From contig NZ_JACOOQ010000001.1 of the NCBI RefSeq assembly GCF_014287815.1, positions 262,337-326,336 on the forward strand: 64,000 nucleotides of DNA. Reading direction: 5' to 3'. Source of the stretch: Clostridium lentum. Lineage in GTDB: Bacteria > Bacillota > Clostridia > Clostridiales > Clostridiaceae. Made by a program: the position numbers and the translations under genes. Below, in pieces: positions 1 through 8,477 of the stretch (position 1 is the stretch's first letter; each line of letters opens with the position of its first letter). The notes under the pieces were generated by a model. The model was given only the letters and a program-made list of their open reading frames with translations. It was not told where the DNA came from and did not search any database.

Positions 1-1196
1 GTATACTAGATTCTTCATTTACAGTAAGTGCTAAGTATATAGTTAGATCTATGTTTGGAGGTTTGGATAGCTTTCCTCTTTTAGCAGTGCCAATGTTTAT
101 ATTCTCTGGAATATTGATGGCTAGAGGAGGAATATCAAAAAGGCTTTTTAATGTTTTTTCTTATTTTTTAGGAAAATTTACGGCAGGTATTCCATGTGCA
201 GTAATTGTAACCTGCTTATTTTATGGTGCCATATCAGGCTCAGCACCTGCAACAGTAGCAGCTGTTGGAAGTATGACTATTCCGTTTTTGTGTGAACTTG
301 GGTATGATAAAAAATTTGCTACAGCTATTGTTGCAGTGGCAGGAGGGTTAGGGGTTATTATTCCACCTAGTATACCATTTATAATGTATGGGACAACAAC
401 AGGAGAATCTGTAAGTGATTTATTTATGGCAGGAATAATTCCAGGAGTAATTATTGCAGCTTTATTAATGATATATTCAATTGTATATTGTAATAAGTAT
501 GGAGAAGATAGAGAAAAAATTAATAAGGTAACAGGTGAATTAAGAAAAAATGGTTTGTTTAAGTTATTAAAGGAAAGCTTTTTTGCTTTATTATCACCTA
601 TAATTATTTTAGGATGTATTTATTCTGGAGTGGCTTCACCAACAGAAGCAGCTGTTATATCTGTATTTTATGCATTAATTCTTAGTGTTTTTATATATAA
701 AAGTATTGAGATTAAAGAGATATTTGATGTTTGTGTTGAAACCATAAGGACTTTTGCACCAATATTATTTATTTTAGCAACATCAGTTGCTTTTTCAAGA
801 GTTTTAACATTAATGCAGGTGCCACAGATTGTAAGTGAATGGATATTAACTAATTTTAGTAATAAAATAATTATATTATTAGTTATAAATTTAGTGTTAT
901 TGGCAGTTGGAATGGTTATGGACACCACTCCAGCAATTCTTATATTAACACCTATATTATTACCAATAGTTACCGCTATAGGTGTAAATCCAATTCAATT
1001 TGGAGTAATTATGATTGTAAATTTAGCTATAGGTTTTATTACACCACCAATAGGAATTAATCTTTTTGTGGCAAGCTCCTTAACTGATGTGCCAGTTATG
1101 GATATAGCTAAAAAATCTATTCCTATGATTATTTGTTTCTTAATTGCATTATTATTATTTACATTTATACCATCAATAAGTTTAATGCTGTTATAA
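1..1196 (+). CDS. dctM: TRAP transporter large permease DctM (5' truncated by window edge)
   Basis: This is the large membrane subunit of a tripartite ATP-independent (TRAP) importer, which uses an ion gradient to take up organic acids captured by a soluble binding protein. The frame is open to the left edge (first full codon at base 3), so the N-terminus lies outside. About 397 residues remain of the roughly 425 usual for the family. Visible family signatures are GGLGVIIPPSIPFIMYG near residue 115, ASPTEAAVISV near 210 and PPIGINLFVASSL near 350, set in about ten hydrophobic segments. The binding-protein gene follows after 15 bp, so the two share an operon; the small DctQ subunit would be expected just upstream. 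The substrate cannot be read from the permease. The family call is secure. Confidence 0.93.
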   Translation, partial: ILDSSFTVSAKYIVRSMFGGLDSFPLLAVPMFIFSGILMARGGISKRLFNVFSYFLGKFTAGIPCAVIVTCLFYGAISGSAPATVAAVGSMTIPFLCELGYDKKFATAIVAVAGGLGVIIPPSIPFIMYGTTTGESVSDLFMAGIIPGVIIAALLMIYSIVYCNKYGEDREKINKVTGELRKNGLFKLLKESFFALLSPIIILGCIYSGVASPTEAAVISVFYALILSVFIYKSIEIKEIFDVCVETIRTFAPILFILATSVAFSRVLTLMQVPQIVSEWILTNFSNKIIILLVINLVLLAVGMVMDTTPAILILTPILLPIVTAIGVNPIQFGVIMIVNLAIGFITPPIGINLFVASSLTDVPVMDIAKKSIPMIICFLIALLLFTFIPSISLMLL

Positions 1197-1211
1197 AAAT
1201 GGAGGTATGTC

Positions 1212-2225
1212 ATGAGGAAAAGAAGCAAAAGAAAAATATTATGTTTTTCACTTGGAATGATACTAACTATATGTTTAACAGGATGCAGTATAGCATCAAA
1301 AGATGAACAGGTACAAACATATGCATGGCCAATTGCTACAGCAAGCCCGGAAGACACTGTAACGCAGATATTAGCAGAAAAATTTGCGGAAGAAGTAGAT
1401 AGGCTTAGTGAAGGAAAAATGCGTATAGAAGTATATTCTAATAGTATATTAGGTGGAGATAGAGAACTTTTAGAAAGTTGCAAGGATGGAGATATCCCCT
1501 TTGTAGTTCAAAATACAGCACCACAGGTTTCTTTTATTAAAGAAGCAGCAATATTTGATTTACCTTGTGCATTTTCAGATATCAGTGAAGTTAGAAGCGT
1601 AGTTGATAATAAGGAGTTTTTATCAATTATGAAGAAGGCTTATAGAAATTCAGGGTATGAACTTATGGGATATGCTGATCAAGGTTTCAGAGTTATGTCT
1701 ACTAATAAGCTCATAGAAGATATAAGTGATTTTAAGGGTCAAAAGATTAGAACAATGGAAAATACTAATCATATAGAGTTTTGGAAGGCTATAAGAGCAA
1801 GTGCTACACCAATGACTTTCAGTGAAGTTTATATAGGACTTCAACAAAATACTATAGATGCACAAGAAAATCCTTATGAAGTAATTGTATCTAATAAATT
1901 GTATGAGCAACAGAAATATATTGTTGAAACCAATCATTTAGCACATTTAATATCATTAATAGTTAGTGAAGAGTTTTATAAAGAATTAACTAAAGAGCAA
2001 AGGGAAATAATAGATGCTGCATCGGAAGCAGCTATTAAATATGCAAGAGAAGCTTCCGATGTAAGAGTATCTGAAAAAATAGATGTTATTAAAGAGAGTG
2101 GAACAGAGATAATAAAAGTTTCTGATGAGCTAAGAAATAAAATGCTAAATGCCAGTGAAGAAATTTATAATAGTATTAGAAATATAGTTGGTGGTGAATT
2201 AGTAGATTTATATATTGAGAAATAG
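1212..2225 (+). CDS. dctP: TRAP transporter substrate-binding lipoprotein DctP
   Basis: This is the extracytoplasmic solute receptor that delivers substrate to the DctM permease upstream. A lipoprotein signal is clear: a basic start (MRKRSKRK), a hydrophobic run, then the lipobox LTGC with Cys at about residue 25. The mature part is a typical DctP/SiaP fold of about 310 residues, with the conserved segments FGGDRELLE-like (LGGDRELLE), GYADQGFRVMSTNK and the ligand-arginine region GQKIRTMEN, followed by NPYEVI. The ribosome site GGAGGT at 1201-1206 fixes the ATG at 1212. A hairpin about 190 bp downstream probably ends the transcript. The ligand is not identifiable by eye; an unsaturated or dicarboxylic acid would fit the flavoenzyme that follows, but this is inference. 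Confidence 0.93.
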   Translation: MRKRSKRKILCFSLGMILTICLTGCSIASKDEQVQTYAWPIATASPEDTVTQILAEKFAEEVDRLSEGKMRIEVYSNSILGGDRELLESCKDGDIPFVVQNTAPQVSFIKEAAIFDLPCAFSDISEVRSVVDNKEFLSIMKKAYRNSGYELMGYADQGFRVMSTNKLIEDISDFKGQKIRTMENTNHIEFWKAIRASATPMTFSEVYIGLQQNTIDAQENPYEVIVSNKLYEQQKYIVETNHLAHLISLIVSEEFYKELTKEQREIIDAASEAAIKYAREASDVRVSEKIDVIKESGTEIIKVSDELRNKMLNASEEIYNSIRNIVGGELVDLYIEK

Positions 2226-2415
2226 TTTTTATAAATATTAAAAATATTTATAAAAAGAGAAGATTGAAAAAAAGAAAAATTAAATTTTTAACATATAAAT
2301 TAATAATAAATGCATTAAATTCTAAATGATTAAAAAAATGTAAGAAGAATAATGATAGTAATATCATATAGAAAATATTTATTAAAATATATAAAAAAAA
2401 ATATATTTTAACTTG

Positions 2416-2456
2416 AAAAAGGGGAGTGGTAAGTTTTAGCTACTCCTATTTTTATT
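2416..2456 (+). terminator. Rho-independent terminator after dctP
   Basis: The 8-bp stem GGAGTGGT / GCTACTCC (with G-U pairs) starts at 2423, is preceded by A5 and is followed by TATTTTTATT. It lies about 190 bp past the dctP stop, so it either gives the TRAP mRNA a long 3' end or ends a separate short transcript. Confidence 0.6.
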
Positions 2457-2594
2457 GTTATTATAAGAATAAAATGAAATTGGAAATTTATAGACAAAAA
2501 TTAGGTGTTAATAAGTAATCTATAGAATATATCTATAAATAATGTGCTTAATATCAATTGGAATAGTGATGAAAGGTACAATATAATAAATATA

Positions 2595-2612
2595 ACGTTA
2601 AATAATTAACGT
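2595..2612. promoter_or_regulatory. 18-bp palindrome, possible operator
   Basis: ACGTTAA-ATAA-TTAACGT is a perfect 7+4+7 dyad, 97 bp ahead of the flavoenzyme start. It is a plausible regulator site, for example for the LysR protein encoded downstream, but no family consensus proves this. Confidence 0.3.
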
Positions 2613-2708
2613 GATTAAAATAACAATTATTTCAATGAAGAAATTAATGATTTAGCAATATTTATAAGCAAAGATAATGATAAATAAATTTATAGTTAGG
2701 AGATATAT

Positions 2709-4712
2709 ATGAATAATTACAAAAACCTTTTAAGTCCTATAACAATTAAACATATGACAGTAAGAAATAGAGTAGCAATGCCTCCTATGGGAACAAATTA
2801 TGGTGGAGCTATGGGAGATTTTACTGATGAGCATATAACATATTATGAAAAAAGAGCAGAAGGTGGAACAGGTCTTATTATAGTTGAAAATGCTTGTGTA
2901 GACTTTCCTTTAGGATCAAACGGTACAACTCAAATAAGATTAGATCATGATAGATATATTCCAAATTTATTTAAATTAACAGAAAGGTTACATAGACAGG
3001 GTGCGTCTGTAGCTATTCAAATTAATCATTCAGGTGCTTCAGCAGTTCCAGGTAGAATAGAGGGAAATACTCCAGTATCATCTTCTAATATACCATCAAA
3101 AACTGGAGGGGCAGTGCCAAGACCTTTAGAAATAGAAGAAATACATGCAATAGTACATAAATATGCAGAAGCTGCTAAGAGAGCTCAAATTGCAGGTTTT
3201 GATGCTGTTGAAATTCATGGTGGACATTCATATTTACTATGTCAATTCTTATCACCTGTGTATAATAAAAGAACTGATGAATTTGGTGGAAGTGTTGAAA
3301 ATAGAACTAGATTTGCAAGATTAGTTTTAAAAGCTGTAAGAGAAGCTGTAGGACCAATGTTTCCAATAAGTTTTAGATTTAGTGCGGAAGAGTTAGTTGA
3401 AGGTGGAAATACATTAGAAGATTCTTTAGAAATGCTAGAATATTTACAAGAAGATGCAGATATTTTAAATGTATCAGCAGCTTTAAATGATTCACTTCAA
3501 TATCAAATAGATGCTAACTATTTAGAAGATGGATGGCGTTCATACATGGCTAAGGCTGTAAAAGAAAAGTATCCAGAAAAAGTAGTTATAACATCAGGAA
3601 ATATAAGAAATCCTAAGATTGCTGAAAGAATAATTGAAGAAGGACATGCAGATATGGTGGCTATAGGACGTGGACTTATAGCAGAACCACAATGGGTTAA
3701 TAAGGTTAAAAGTGGAAGAGAAGATGAATTAAGAAAATGTATATCTTGTAATATTGCTTGTTCAGGACATAGAATTGGATTAAATAGACCTGTAAGATGT
3801 ACAGTTAATCCAAGTGTAATATTTGGAGATACTCATAAAGAATTAAAAGTAAACAAGGCTACTAATGTGGTAGTTATAGGTGGAGGAACAGCTGGACTTG
3901 AAGCAGCTTGTACTGCTGCAGAAGTAGGATGTACTACATTCTTATTTGAAGCTAAGCCATACTTAGGAGGATTAGCAAGAGAAATAGCAAAACTTCCAGC
4001 TAAAGATAGAATAAATGATTTCCCAGATTATTTAATAAACAGAGCTAAAAAATTAAAGAATTTATATATATTTACTAATACTACTGCAACGATAGAAGCA
4101 ATAGAAAATTTAAAACCAGATGTAGTGGTAAATGCTACAGGTTCAAACCCTCTATTACCTCCAATTACTGGATTACACAACGTAGTTGATAAAGAAAATG
4201 AAAAAGTAATGTCTATCTTTGGATTTATAAAAAATATTAAAGAATTCGAAGCAATGAAATTAGAAGGTAAGAAGATTGGTGTAATTGGTGGAGGAGCTGT
4301 TGGGCTTGATGTTGTTGAATATTTTGCTAATAAAGGTGCTTGTGTAACAATTGTTGAAAGAATGCCAGCAGTAGGAAATGGATTAGATTTTATAAGTAAG
4401 ATAGATTTCTTATCTATGTTAAAGAAAAAAGAAGTTGACGTAAGAGTTGACACTTCATTATTAGAAGTTAAGCCAAATAGTTTTATTATTAATAAAGATG
4501 GTGTAGATGAGGAATTAGAATTTGATTTTGGATTTGTATGTTTAGGAATGAGAGCTTATTCACCATTAATGAATGAATTAGAAGAAAAATTTGCTTCTAA
4601 TGGAGTAGAAGTTGTTAATATTGGTGATAGTGTAAGAGCTAGAAGAATTATTGAAGGTGTTGATGAAGGTAGAAATATAACAGATACACTAAAGAGAATA
4701 GGAAGATTATAA
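2709..4712 (+). CDS. FAD/FMN/4Fe-4S oxidoreductase, 2-enoate / 2,4-dienoyl-CoA reductase family
   Basis: This is a 667-residue cytosolic flavoenzyme with the full architecture of bacterial 2-enoate and 2,4-dienoyl-CoA reductases. It has an FMN old-yellow-enzyme barrel (about 1-340; NRVAMPPMGTN, QINHSGA, EIHGGHSYLLCQFLSP), four cysteines for a 4Fe-4S cluster (C-x2-C-x3-C-x11-C, about 344-363), then FAD (VVVIGGGTAGLEAA, about 385) and NAD(P)H (IGVIGGGAVGLDVVE, about 520) nucleotide folds. Such enzymes use NAD(P)H to reduce alpha,beta-unsaturated acids or acyl-CoAs; relatives include clostridial enoate/cinnamate reductases and BaiCD/BaiH. TAGGAGA sits 5 bp before the ATG. It stands between a TRAP importer and a LysR regulator, suggesting a substrate-inducible import-and-reduce module. 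The exact substrate is unknown. Confidence 0.88.
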   Translation: MNNYKNLLSPITIKHMTVRNRVAMPPMGTNYGGAMGDFTDEHITYYEKRAEGGTGLIIVENACVDFPLGSNGTTQIRLDHDRYIPNLFKLTERLHRQGASVAIQINHSGASAVPGRIEGNTPVSSSNIPSKTGGAVPRPLEIEEIHAIVHKYAEAAKRAQIAGFDAVEIHGGHSYLLCQFLSPVYNKRTDEFGGSVENRTRFARLVLKAVREAVGPMFPISFRFSAEELVEGGNTLEDSLEMLEYLQEDADILNVSAALNDSLQYQIDANYLEDGWRSYMAKAVKEKYPEKVVITSGNIRNPKIAERIIEEGHADMVAIGRGLIAEPQWVNKVKSGREDELRKCISCNIACSGHRIGLNRPVRCTVNPSVIFGDTHKELKVNKATNVVVIGGGTAGLEAACTAAEVGCTTFLFEAKPYLGGLAREIAKLPAKDRINDFPDYLINRAKKLKNLYIFTNTTATIEAIENLKPDVVVNATGSNPLLPPITGLHNVVDKENEKVMSIFGFIKNIKEFEAMKLEGKKIGVIGGGAVGLDVVEYFANKGACVTIVERMPAVGNGLDFISKIDFLSMLKKKEVDVRVDTSLLEVKPNSFIINKDGVDEELEFDFGFVCLGMRAYSPLMNELEEKFASNGVEVVNIGDSVRARRIIEGVDEGRNITDTLKRIGRL

Positions 4713-4723
4713 GATATAGTTAT

Positions 4724-4766
4724 AAGCTAATGTAAAATTAATATTTTGCATTGGCTTATTTTTATT
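4724..4766 (+). terminator. Rho-independent terminator after the flavoenzyme gene
   Basis: A 14-bp stem, AAGCTAATGTAAAA (4724-4737) with TTTTGCATTGGCTT (4744-4757), contains two G-U pairs and a 6-nt loop and is followed by ATTTTTATT. It separates the flavoenzyme transcript from the LysR gene. Confidence 0.8.
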
Positions 4767-4845
4767 AATATATATAATGGATTAAAAAGTGCTATAATTT
4801 CAGATATAATAAATATTTATTTATATTTTATAGGTGGAGAAAAAG

Positions 4846-5742
4846 ATGAATTTAAATTATTTAAGATATTTTAGAGTATTAGCCAAAATGGAGCATTATA
4901 CTAAAGCTGCAGAAGAGCTAGCAATAACTCAACCCAGTTTAAGTCATGCAATGTCAACTTTAGAAAAGGAACTTGGCACATATCTTTTTGAAAAAGATGG
5001 AAGAAATATTAAACTTACTAAATATGGAAAAATATATTATGAATATGTAGAGAGAGCATTAGGAGAATTAGAAGAAGGCGAAAAAAGAATTAAAGAGCTA
5101 ATAGGTATAGGAACTGGTAGCGTAGAATTGGGATATATATTTACTTTAGGACCTGAATTTGTACCTAAGTTGGTAAATGGCTTTATAAATGAAGAAGGGA
5201 ATTCAAAAGTTAAATTTACTTTTGGACAAGGAACTACATCCTGTTTATTAAAGGATTTAAAAAGTGAAAAATATGATATAGTATTTTCATCTATAGCTAA
5301 AGATGAAGAAGAAATAGAGTTTGCACCTATAATGGAAGAGGAGTTAGTAGTGATAGTAGATAAAGACCATGTTTTGGCCAGTAAGAGTTCGGTAGATTTA
5401 GCAGAGATAAGTGAATATCCATTTATTGCTTTTGGTAATAAAAGTGGAATAAGACAGATAATCGATGGATTATTTAAAGCTGTTGATAATAAGCCTAATA
5501 TCATTTGTGAAGTGGAAGAAAATAATGCCATTGCTGGATTGGTGGAAGTTAAATATGGTATATCAATAGTTCCTAAAATTACAGCACTAAAATACTTTAA
5601 TGTGAAGATATTGCCAATATCTAATCCACAGCATAAAAGGTATATTTATATGGCTACTTTAAAAAATAAATATCAAAGTCCAACAATGAAGATGTTTAAA
5701 AAGTATGTTGAAGAGTTTTGTAGAAAAAATAGTCTTGGATAA
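4846..5742 (+). CDS. LysR-family transcriptional regulator
   Basis: This is a 298-residue LysR-type regulator. The N-terminal winged helix-turn-helix is typical: MNLNYLRYFRVLAKMEHYTKAAEELAITQPSLSHAM-type residues 1-40, then the linker helix (residues 60-85) and a periplasmic-binding-protein-like effector domain. Such proteins usually bind a small-molecule inducer and activate adjacent genes. An upstream in-frame GTG at 4834 lies inside the AGGTGGAG ribosome site that serves the ATG at 4846, so I start at 4846. The neighbouring flavoenzyme and TRAP genes are the obvious targets, which is inference from position. It is read in the same direction as them rather than divergently, which is less usual for this family. 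Confidence 0.9.
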   Translation: MNLNYLRYFRVLAKMEHYTKAAEELAITQPSLSHAMSTLEKELGTYLFEKDGRNIKLTKYGKIYYEYVERALGELEEGEKRIKELIGIGTGSVELGYIFTLGPEFVPKLVNGFINEEGNSKVKFTFGQGTTSCLLKDLKSEKYDIVFSSIAKDEEEIEFAPIMEEELVVIVDKDHVLASKSSVDLAEISEYPFIAFGNKSGIRQIIDGLFKAVDNKPNIICEVEENNAIAGLVEVKYGISIVPKITALKYFNVKILPISNPQHKRYIYMATLKNKYQSPTMKMFKKYVEEFCRKNSLG

Positions 5743-5825
5743 AAATATAACTTAAAAAAATTCCTATGCTAAAAAATACATTATATTATGGAAAAATAGG
5801 TATTTACTAATGTGAAAATATATAA

Positions 5826-5846
5826 TTAGCATATTTTTTATGCTAA
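5826..5846. promoter_or_regulatory. Perfect dyad in the aroF leader region
   Basis: TTAGCATA-TTTTT-TATGCTAA is a perfect 8-bp inverted repeat; TATGCTAAAA also occurs at 5765-5774. It could be an operator or leader hairpin controlling aroF-tyrA. No T-box motif is recognisable in this 191-bp gap. Confidence 0.35.
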
Positions 5847-5933
5847 AATATATACAATAATGGTAGAAGAATTTTAGTATGAGACGAAAAATTTAGCTGA
5901 AATTATAAAATAGATGTAGTTGGAGGTAAGTAT

Positions 5934-6956
5934 ATGATCGTAGTAATGAGGCCCACAGTAAGAGAAGATACTATTAATTTTGTAAAAAGTAATTTAGAGA
6001 AATATGGCGTAGAAGTCAATGTATCTAAGGGAGGTACATATTGTATTTTAGGATTAGTAGGAGATTCTTCTAAAATAGATTCAGATAAGATTTTAACTTT
6101 TGAAGGCGTAGAAAAAGTATTAAAAGTACAAGATCCATTTAAAAAGGCTAATAGATTATTTAAGCCTGATGACAGTATAATAAATGTAAATGGCACTTTA
6201 ATTGGTGGAGGAAATCTTGGCGTAATGGCAGGTCCTTGTTCAGTGGAAAGTGAAGAACAAATTTTAGAGATAGCTAGAGCAGTTAAGAACTCAGGGGCTA
6301 ATTTCTTAAGAGGAGGGGCTTTTAAGCCAAGAACATCACCTTATAGTTTCCAAGGCCTTGAACTTGAAGGGTTAAAACTTTTAGAAATTGCTAAAAAAGA
6401 AACAGGGTTAAATATAGTAACAGAAATAATGTCTACAGATTATATTGATGAATTTGTTGATAGAGTTAATGTGATTCAAGTTGGAGCAAGAAATATGCAA
6501 AACTTCGATTTATTAAAGCAATTAGGTAAGACTAATAAGCCAATACTTCTTAAGAGAGGAATTGCTGCAACTATTGAAGAATGGTTAATGTCTGCTGAGT
6601 ATATCATGGCTGGTGGAAATGAGAATGTAATTCTTTGTGAAAGAGGAATAAGAACTTATGAAAATTACACAAGAAATACTTTAGATTTAAGTGCAATTCC
6701 TGTAGTGAAAAGATTATCACATTTACCAATAATAGTTGACCCAAGCCATGCTGCTGGATACTGGTATTTAGTTGAGCCTCTTGCTAAGGCTGCCATAGCT
6801 GTTGGAGCAGATGGACTTATGATAGAAGTTCATAATAATCCACAATGTGCATTAAGTGACGGACAACAATCAATTAAGCCAGCTGCTTTTGATGAACTTA
6901 TGAAGAAGGTAAAAGTAATAGCAGAAATGGAAGGGAAAAAACTTGTTTTTTTATGA
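5934..6956 (+). CDS. aroF: 3-deoxy-7-phosphoheptulonate (DAHP) synthase
   Basis: The enzyme condenses phosphoenolpyruvate with erythrose-4-phosphate, the first step of the shikimate pathway. The 340-residue protein is the AroA(beta)/type I form with an N-terminal ferredoxin-like regulatory domain (residues 1-70, MIVVMRPTVREDTINFVK) and a KDO8P-synthase-like barrel. Signatures include MAGPCSVES (about 96), RGGAFKPRTSPYSFQG (about 122), ARNMQNFDLLKQ, KRG near 207, DPSHAAG (about 268) and the metal-ligand region IEVHNNP. GGAGGT 7 bp before the ATG fixes the start. The ferredoxin-like domain is the site where related enzymes sense tyrosine or phenylalanine. The tyrA gene overlaps or abuts its end, so the pair forms an operon directing flux toward tyrosine. 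Confidence 0.95.
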   Translation: MIVVMRPTVREDTINFVKSNLEKYGVEVNVSKGGTYCILGLVGDSSKIDSDKILTFEGVEKVLKVQDPFKKANRLFKPDDSIINVNGTLIGGGNLGVMAGPCSVESEEQILEIARAVKNSGANFLRGGAFKPRTSPYSFQGLELEGLKLLEIAKKETGLNIVTEIMSTDYIDEFVDRVNVIQVGARNMQNFDLLKQLGKTNKPILLKRGIAATIEEWLMSAEYIMAGGNENVILCERGIRTYENYTRNTLDLSAIPVVKRLSHLPIIVDPSHAAGYWYLVEPLAKAAIAVGADGLMIEVHNNPQCALSDGQQSIKPAAFDELMKKVKVIAEMEGKKLVFL

Positions 6957-6967
6957 AGAGAGAGTTT

Positions 6968-7801
6968 ATGAAAATAGTAATAGTAGGGTTAGGGGTTATT
7001 GGTGGTAGCTATGCCATGGCATTGAAAAATGCTGGGTATGAAGAGGTTTATGGTATAGATACTAATATTGAAACATTAAAAAAAGCTAAAGAAATAGGCA
7101 TAATTAAAGAAGGATATGTTGAAGGAAAAGAAGTAATTAAGGAAGCAGATATTATTATTTTAGGCATATATCCTAATTTAATCAAAAGATTTATAGAAGA
7201 TAATAAGCATAATTTTAAAGATGGAGCTATAATAAATGATGTTACTGGGATTAAGGAATTGTTTATTGATGAAGTATTAAGTATATTGCCAGAAAATATT
7301 GATTTTGTCTTTGGTCATCCCATGGCTGGAAGAGAAAAAAAGGGTATAGAATATGCTAGTGATGAGGTTTTTAAAGGAGCTAATTATTTAATTACCATAA
7401 CTGAAAAGAATAAAGAATCTAACATTGAGATAATAGAAAAGATTGTTTATGATTTAGGATTTAGTCATATTAAGGTGATAACGCCTAAATACCATGATGA
7501 AATGATAGGTTTTACCAGTCAGCTTCCTCATGCATTGGCTGTTGCTCTTATTAATAGCGATGAAGAAGGAAGAGATACAGGAAGTTTTATTGGTGATAGC
7601 TATAGAGACTTAACGAGAATTGCTAATATTAATGAAGGATTATGGAGTCAATTATTTTTAGGAAATAAGAATAATTTATTAAAATCTATGAAAGCTTTTG
7701 AGGTAGAATTCAATAAGATACTTAAATGTATAGAAGATGAAGATAAGGAAGCGTTGGAGAAATTATTTATTAAGTCATCTAAAAGAAGAGAAAAATTATA
7801 A
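6968..7801 (+). CDS. tyrA: Prephenate dehydrogenase
   Basis: This NAD-dependent enzyme oxidatively decarboxylates prephenate to 4-hydroxyphenylpyruvate in tyrosine synthesis. The 277-residue protein opens with the Rossmann motif IVIVGLGVIGGSYA, then shows the family segments FGHPMAGREKKG (about 117), the catalytic His region LPHALAVAL (about 188) and DLTRIA. An alternative ATG at 6953 overlaps the aroF stop and would add five residues, but it has no ribosome site. The ATG at 6968 has a purine-rich GAGAGAG just upstream and starts directly at the first beta strand. It is translationally coupled to aroF. A strong hairpin follows at 7805-7834. Confidence 0.93.
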   Translation: MKIVIVGLGVIGGSYAMALKNAGYEEVYGIDTNIETLKKAKEIGIIKEGYVEGKEVIKEADIIILGIYPNLIKRFIEDNKHNFKDGAIINDVTGIKELFIDEVLSILPENIDFVFGHPMAGREKKGIEYASDEVFKGANYLITITEKNKESNIEIIEKIVYDLGFSHIKVITPKYHDEMIGFTSQLPHALAVALINSDEEGRDTGSFIGDSYRDLTRIANINEGLWSQLFLGNKNNLLKSMKAFEVEFNKILKCIEDEDKEALEKLFIKSSKRREKL

Positions 7802-7804
7802 AAT

Positions 7805-7840
7805 AAAAAAACTATGGTCTTTCCATAGTTTTTTATATTT
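7805..7840. terminator. Bidirectional terminator between tyrA and the CYTH gene
   Basis: A stem containing AAACTATGG (ending 7817) and CCATAGTTT (from 7823) is flanked by A6 and T6, so it can stop transcription from both converging sides. Confidence 0.85.
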
Positions 7841-7905
7841 TTAGGAGGATATTTGCTTACACTATAGAATATTCAAAGAATCATATAAATATGAAAAAAT
7901 TTATT

Positions 7906-8463
7906 TTATCTGCCTGGTGTTGAACTGGTGATTCCTCTTTCTGCTAGAATATCATAAATTGTTTGTGAAGTAGTATCAGCCAGTGTATATCCAAGAGCAG
8001 TAACTACTTTTTCTAAGTTTTCAATAGAATCAGTTTCTATTTCAATATAGGGGAAAGGACAAAAGTTCTTATCATTAATATCTATTTCTACAAGAGAATT
8101 TTCTAATTTATAACTTTCTCTATATTTTTTGATAGATTCTTTAAGTTCTAAACCTAGGGATAAGAAGATTCTTCTAGACATTTCAGCGTCCATAACTATG
8201 GTTTCATTTTCCTCCATAACTTTAAATGTATCTTGGCTTATCATTTTTTTTGTTGTCATAAAGATTGTTTCTTTATTAGTAAGTCTATCAGTTATAGTTC
8301 TTATTCTTGCATATCCTTTAGCTTGCAGTAATCTTCCATCAGAAAAATCATAAATCTCATTTACTTGATCTTCTGACTTTACTTTTACACCACCTAGAGC
8401 TAATAATTTTGATCTTATATCTTCTACATCAATATCAACAATTCTTGTTTCTAATTCTTTCAT
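7906..8463 (-). CDS. CYTH-domain (triphosphate tunnel) protein
   Basis: This 185-residue protein belongs to the CYTH superfamily (class IV adenylate cyclase / thiamine triphosphatase / inorganic triphosphatase). The diagnostic N-terminal alternating-acid motif is present as ELETR (residues 3-7, ExExR instead of the usual ExExK). It is followed by the basic and acidic strands that line the tunnel: GYARIR (about 51), SIKKYRESY (about 111), VEIDIND and IEIETDS. These enzymes bind a triphosphate with a divalent metal. Whether this one makes cAMP or hydrolyses a triphosphate cannot be told by eye; a phosphatase is commoner in Firmicutes. Only 14 bp separate it from the exonuclease gene upstream, so they are likely co-transcribed. 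Confidence 0.82.
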   Translation of the reverse strand: MKELETRIVDIDVEDIRSKLLALGGVKVKSEDQVNEIYDFSDGRLLQAKGYARIRTITDRLTNKETIFMTTKKMISQDTFKVMEENETIVMDAEMSRRIFLSLGLELKESIKKYRESYKLENSLVEIDINDKNFCPFPYIEIETDSIENLEKVVTALGYTLADTTSQTIYDILAERGITSSTPGR

Positions 8464-8477
8464 AAATTTCTCCTATA

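Larger units (their letters stand above)
2226..2708 (+). other. Intergenic region with terminator and possible operator
   Basis: This is 483 bp of AT-rich non-coding sequence between dctP and the flavoenzyme. It holds a rho-independent terminator (2416-2456) and an 18-bp palindrome (2595-2612). I see no ORF with a ribosome site and no conserved RNA motif. The promoter of the flavoenzyme gene must lie here, but no clear -35/-10 pair stands out among the many AT runs. Confidence 0.5.

Noticed and set aside
995..1483. 162-residue open frame on the minus strand opposite dctM/dctP
   Set aside because: It lies antisense across two well-supported genes, has no ribosome site and has antisense-type composition.
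5743..5933. T-box or aromatic riboswitch upstream of aroF
   Set aside because: No specifier loop, T-box sequence or terminator/antiterminator pair was found; only a short dyad.
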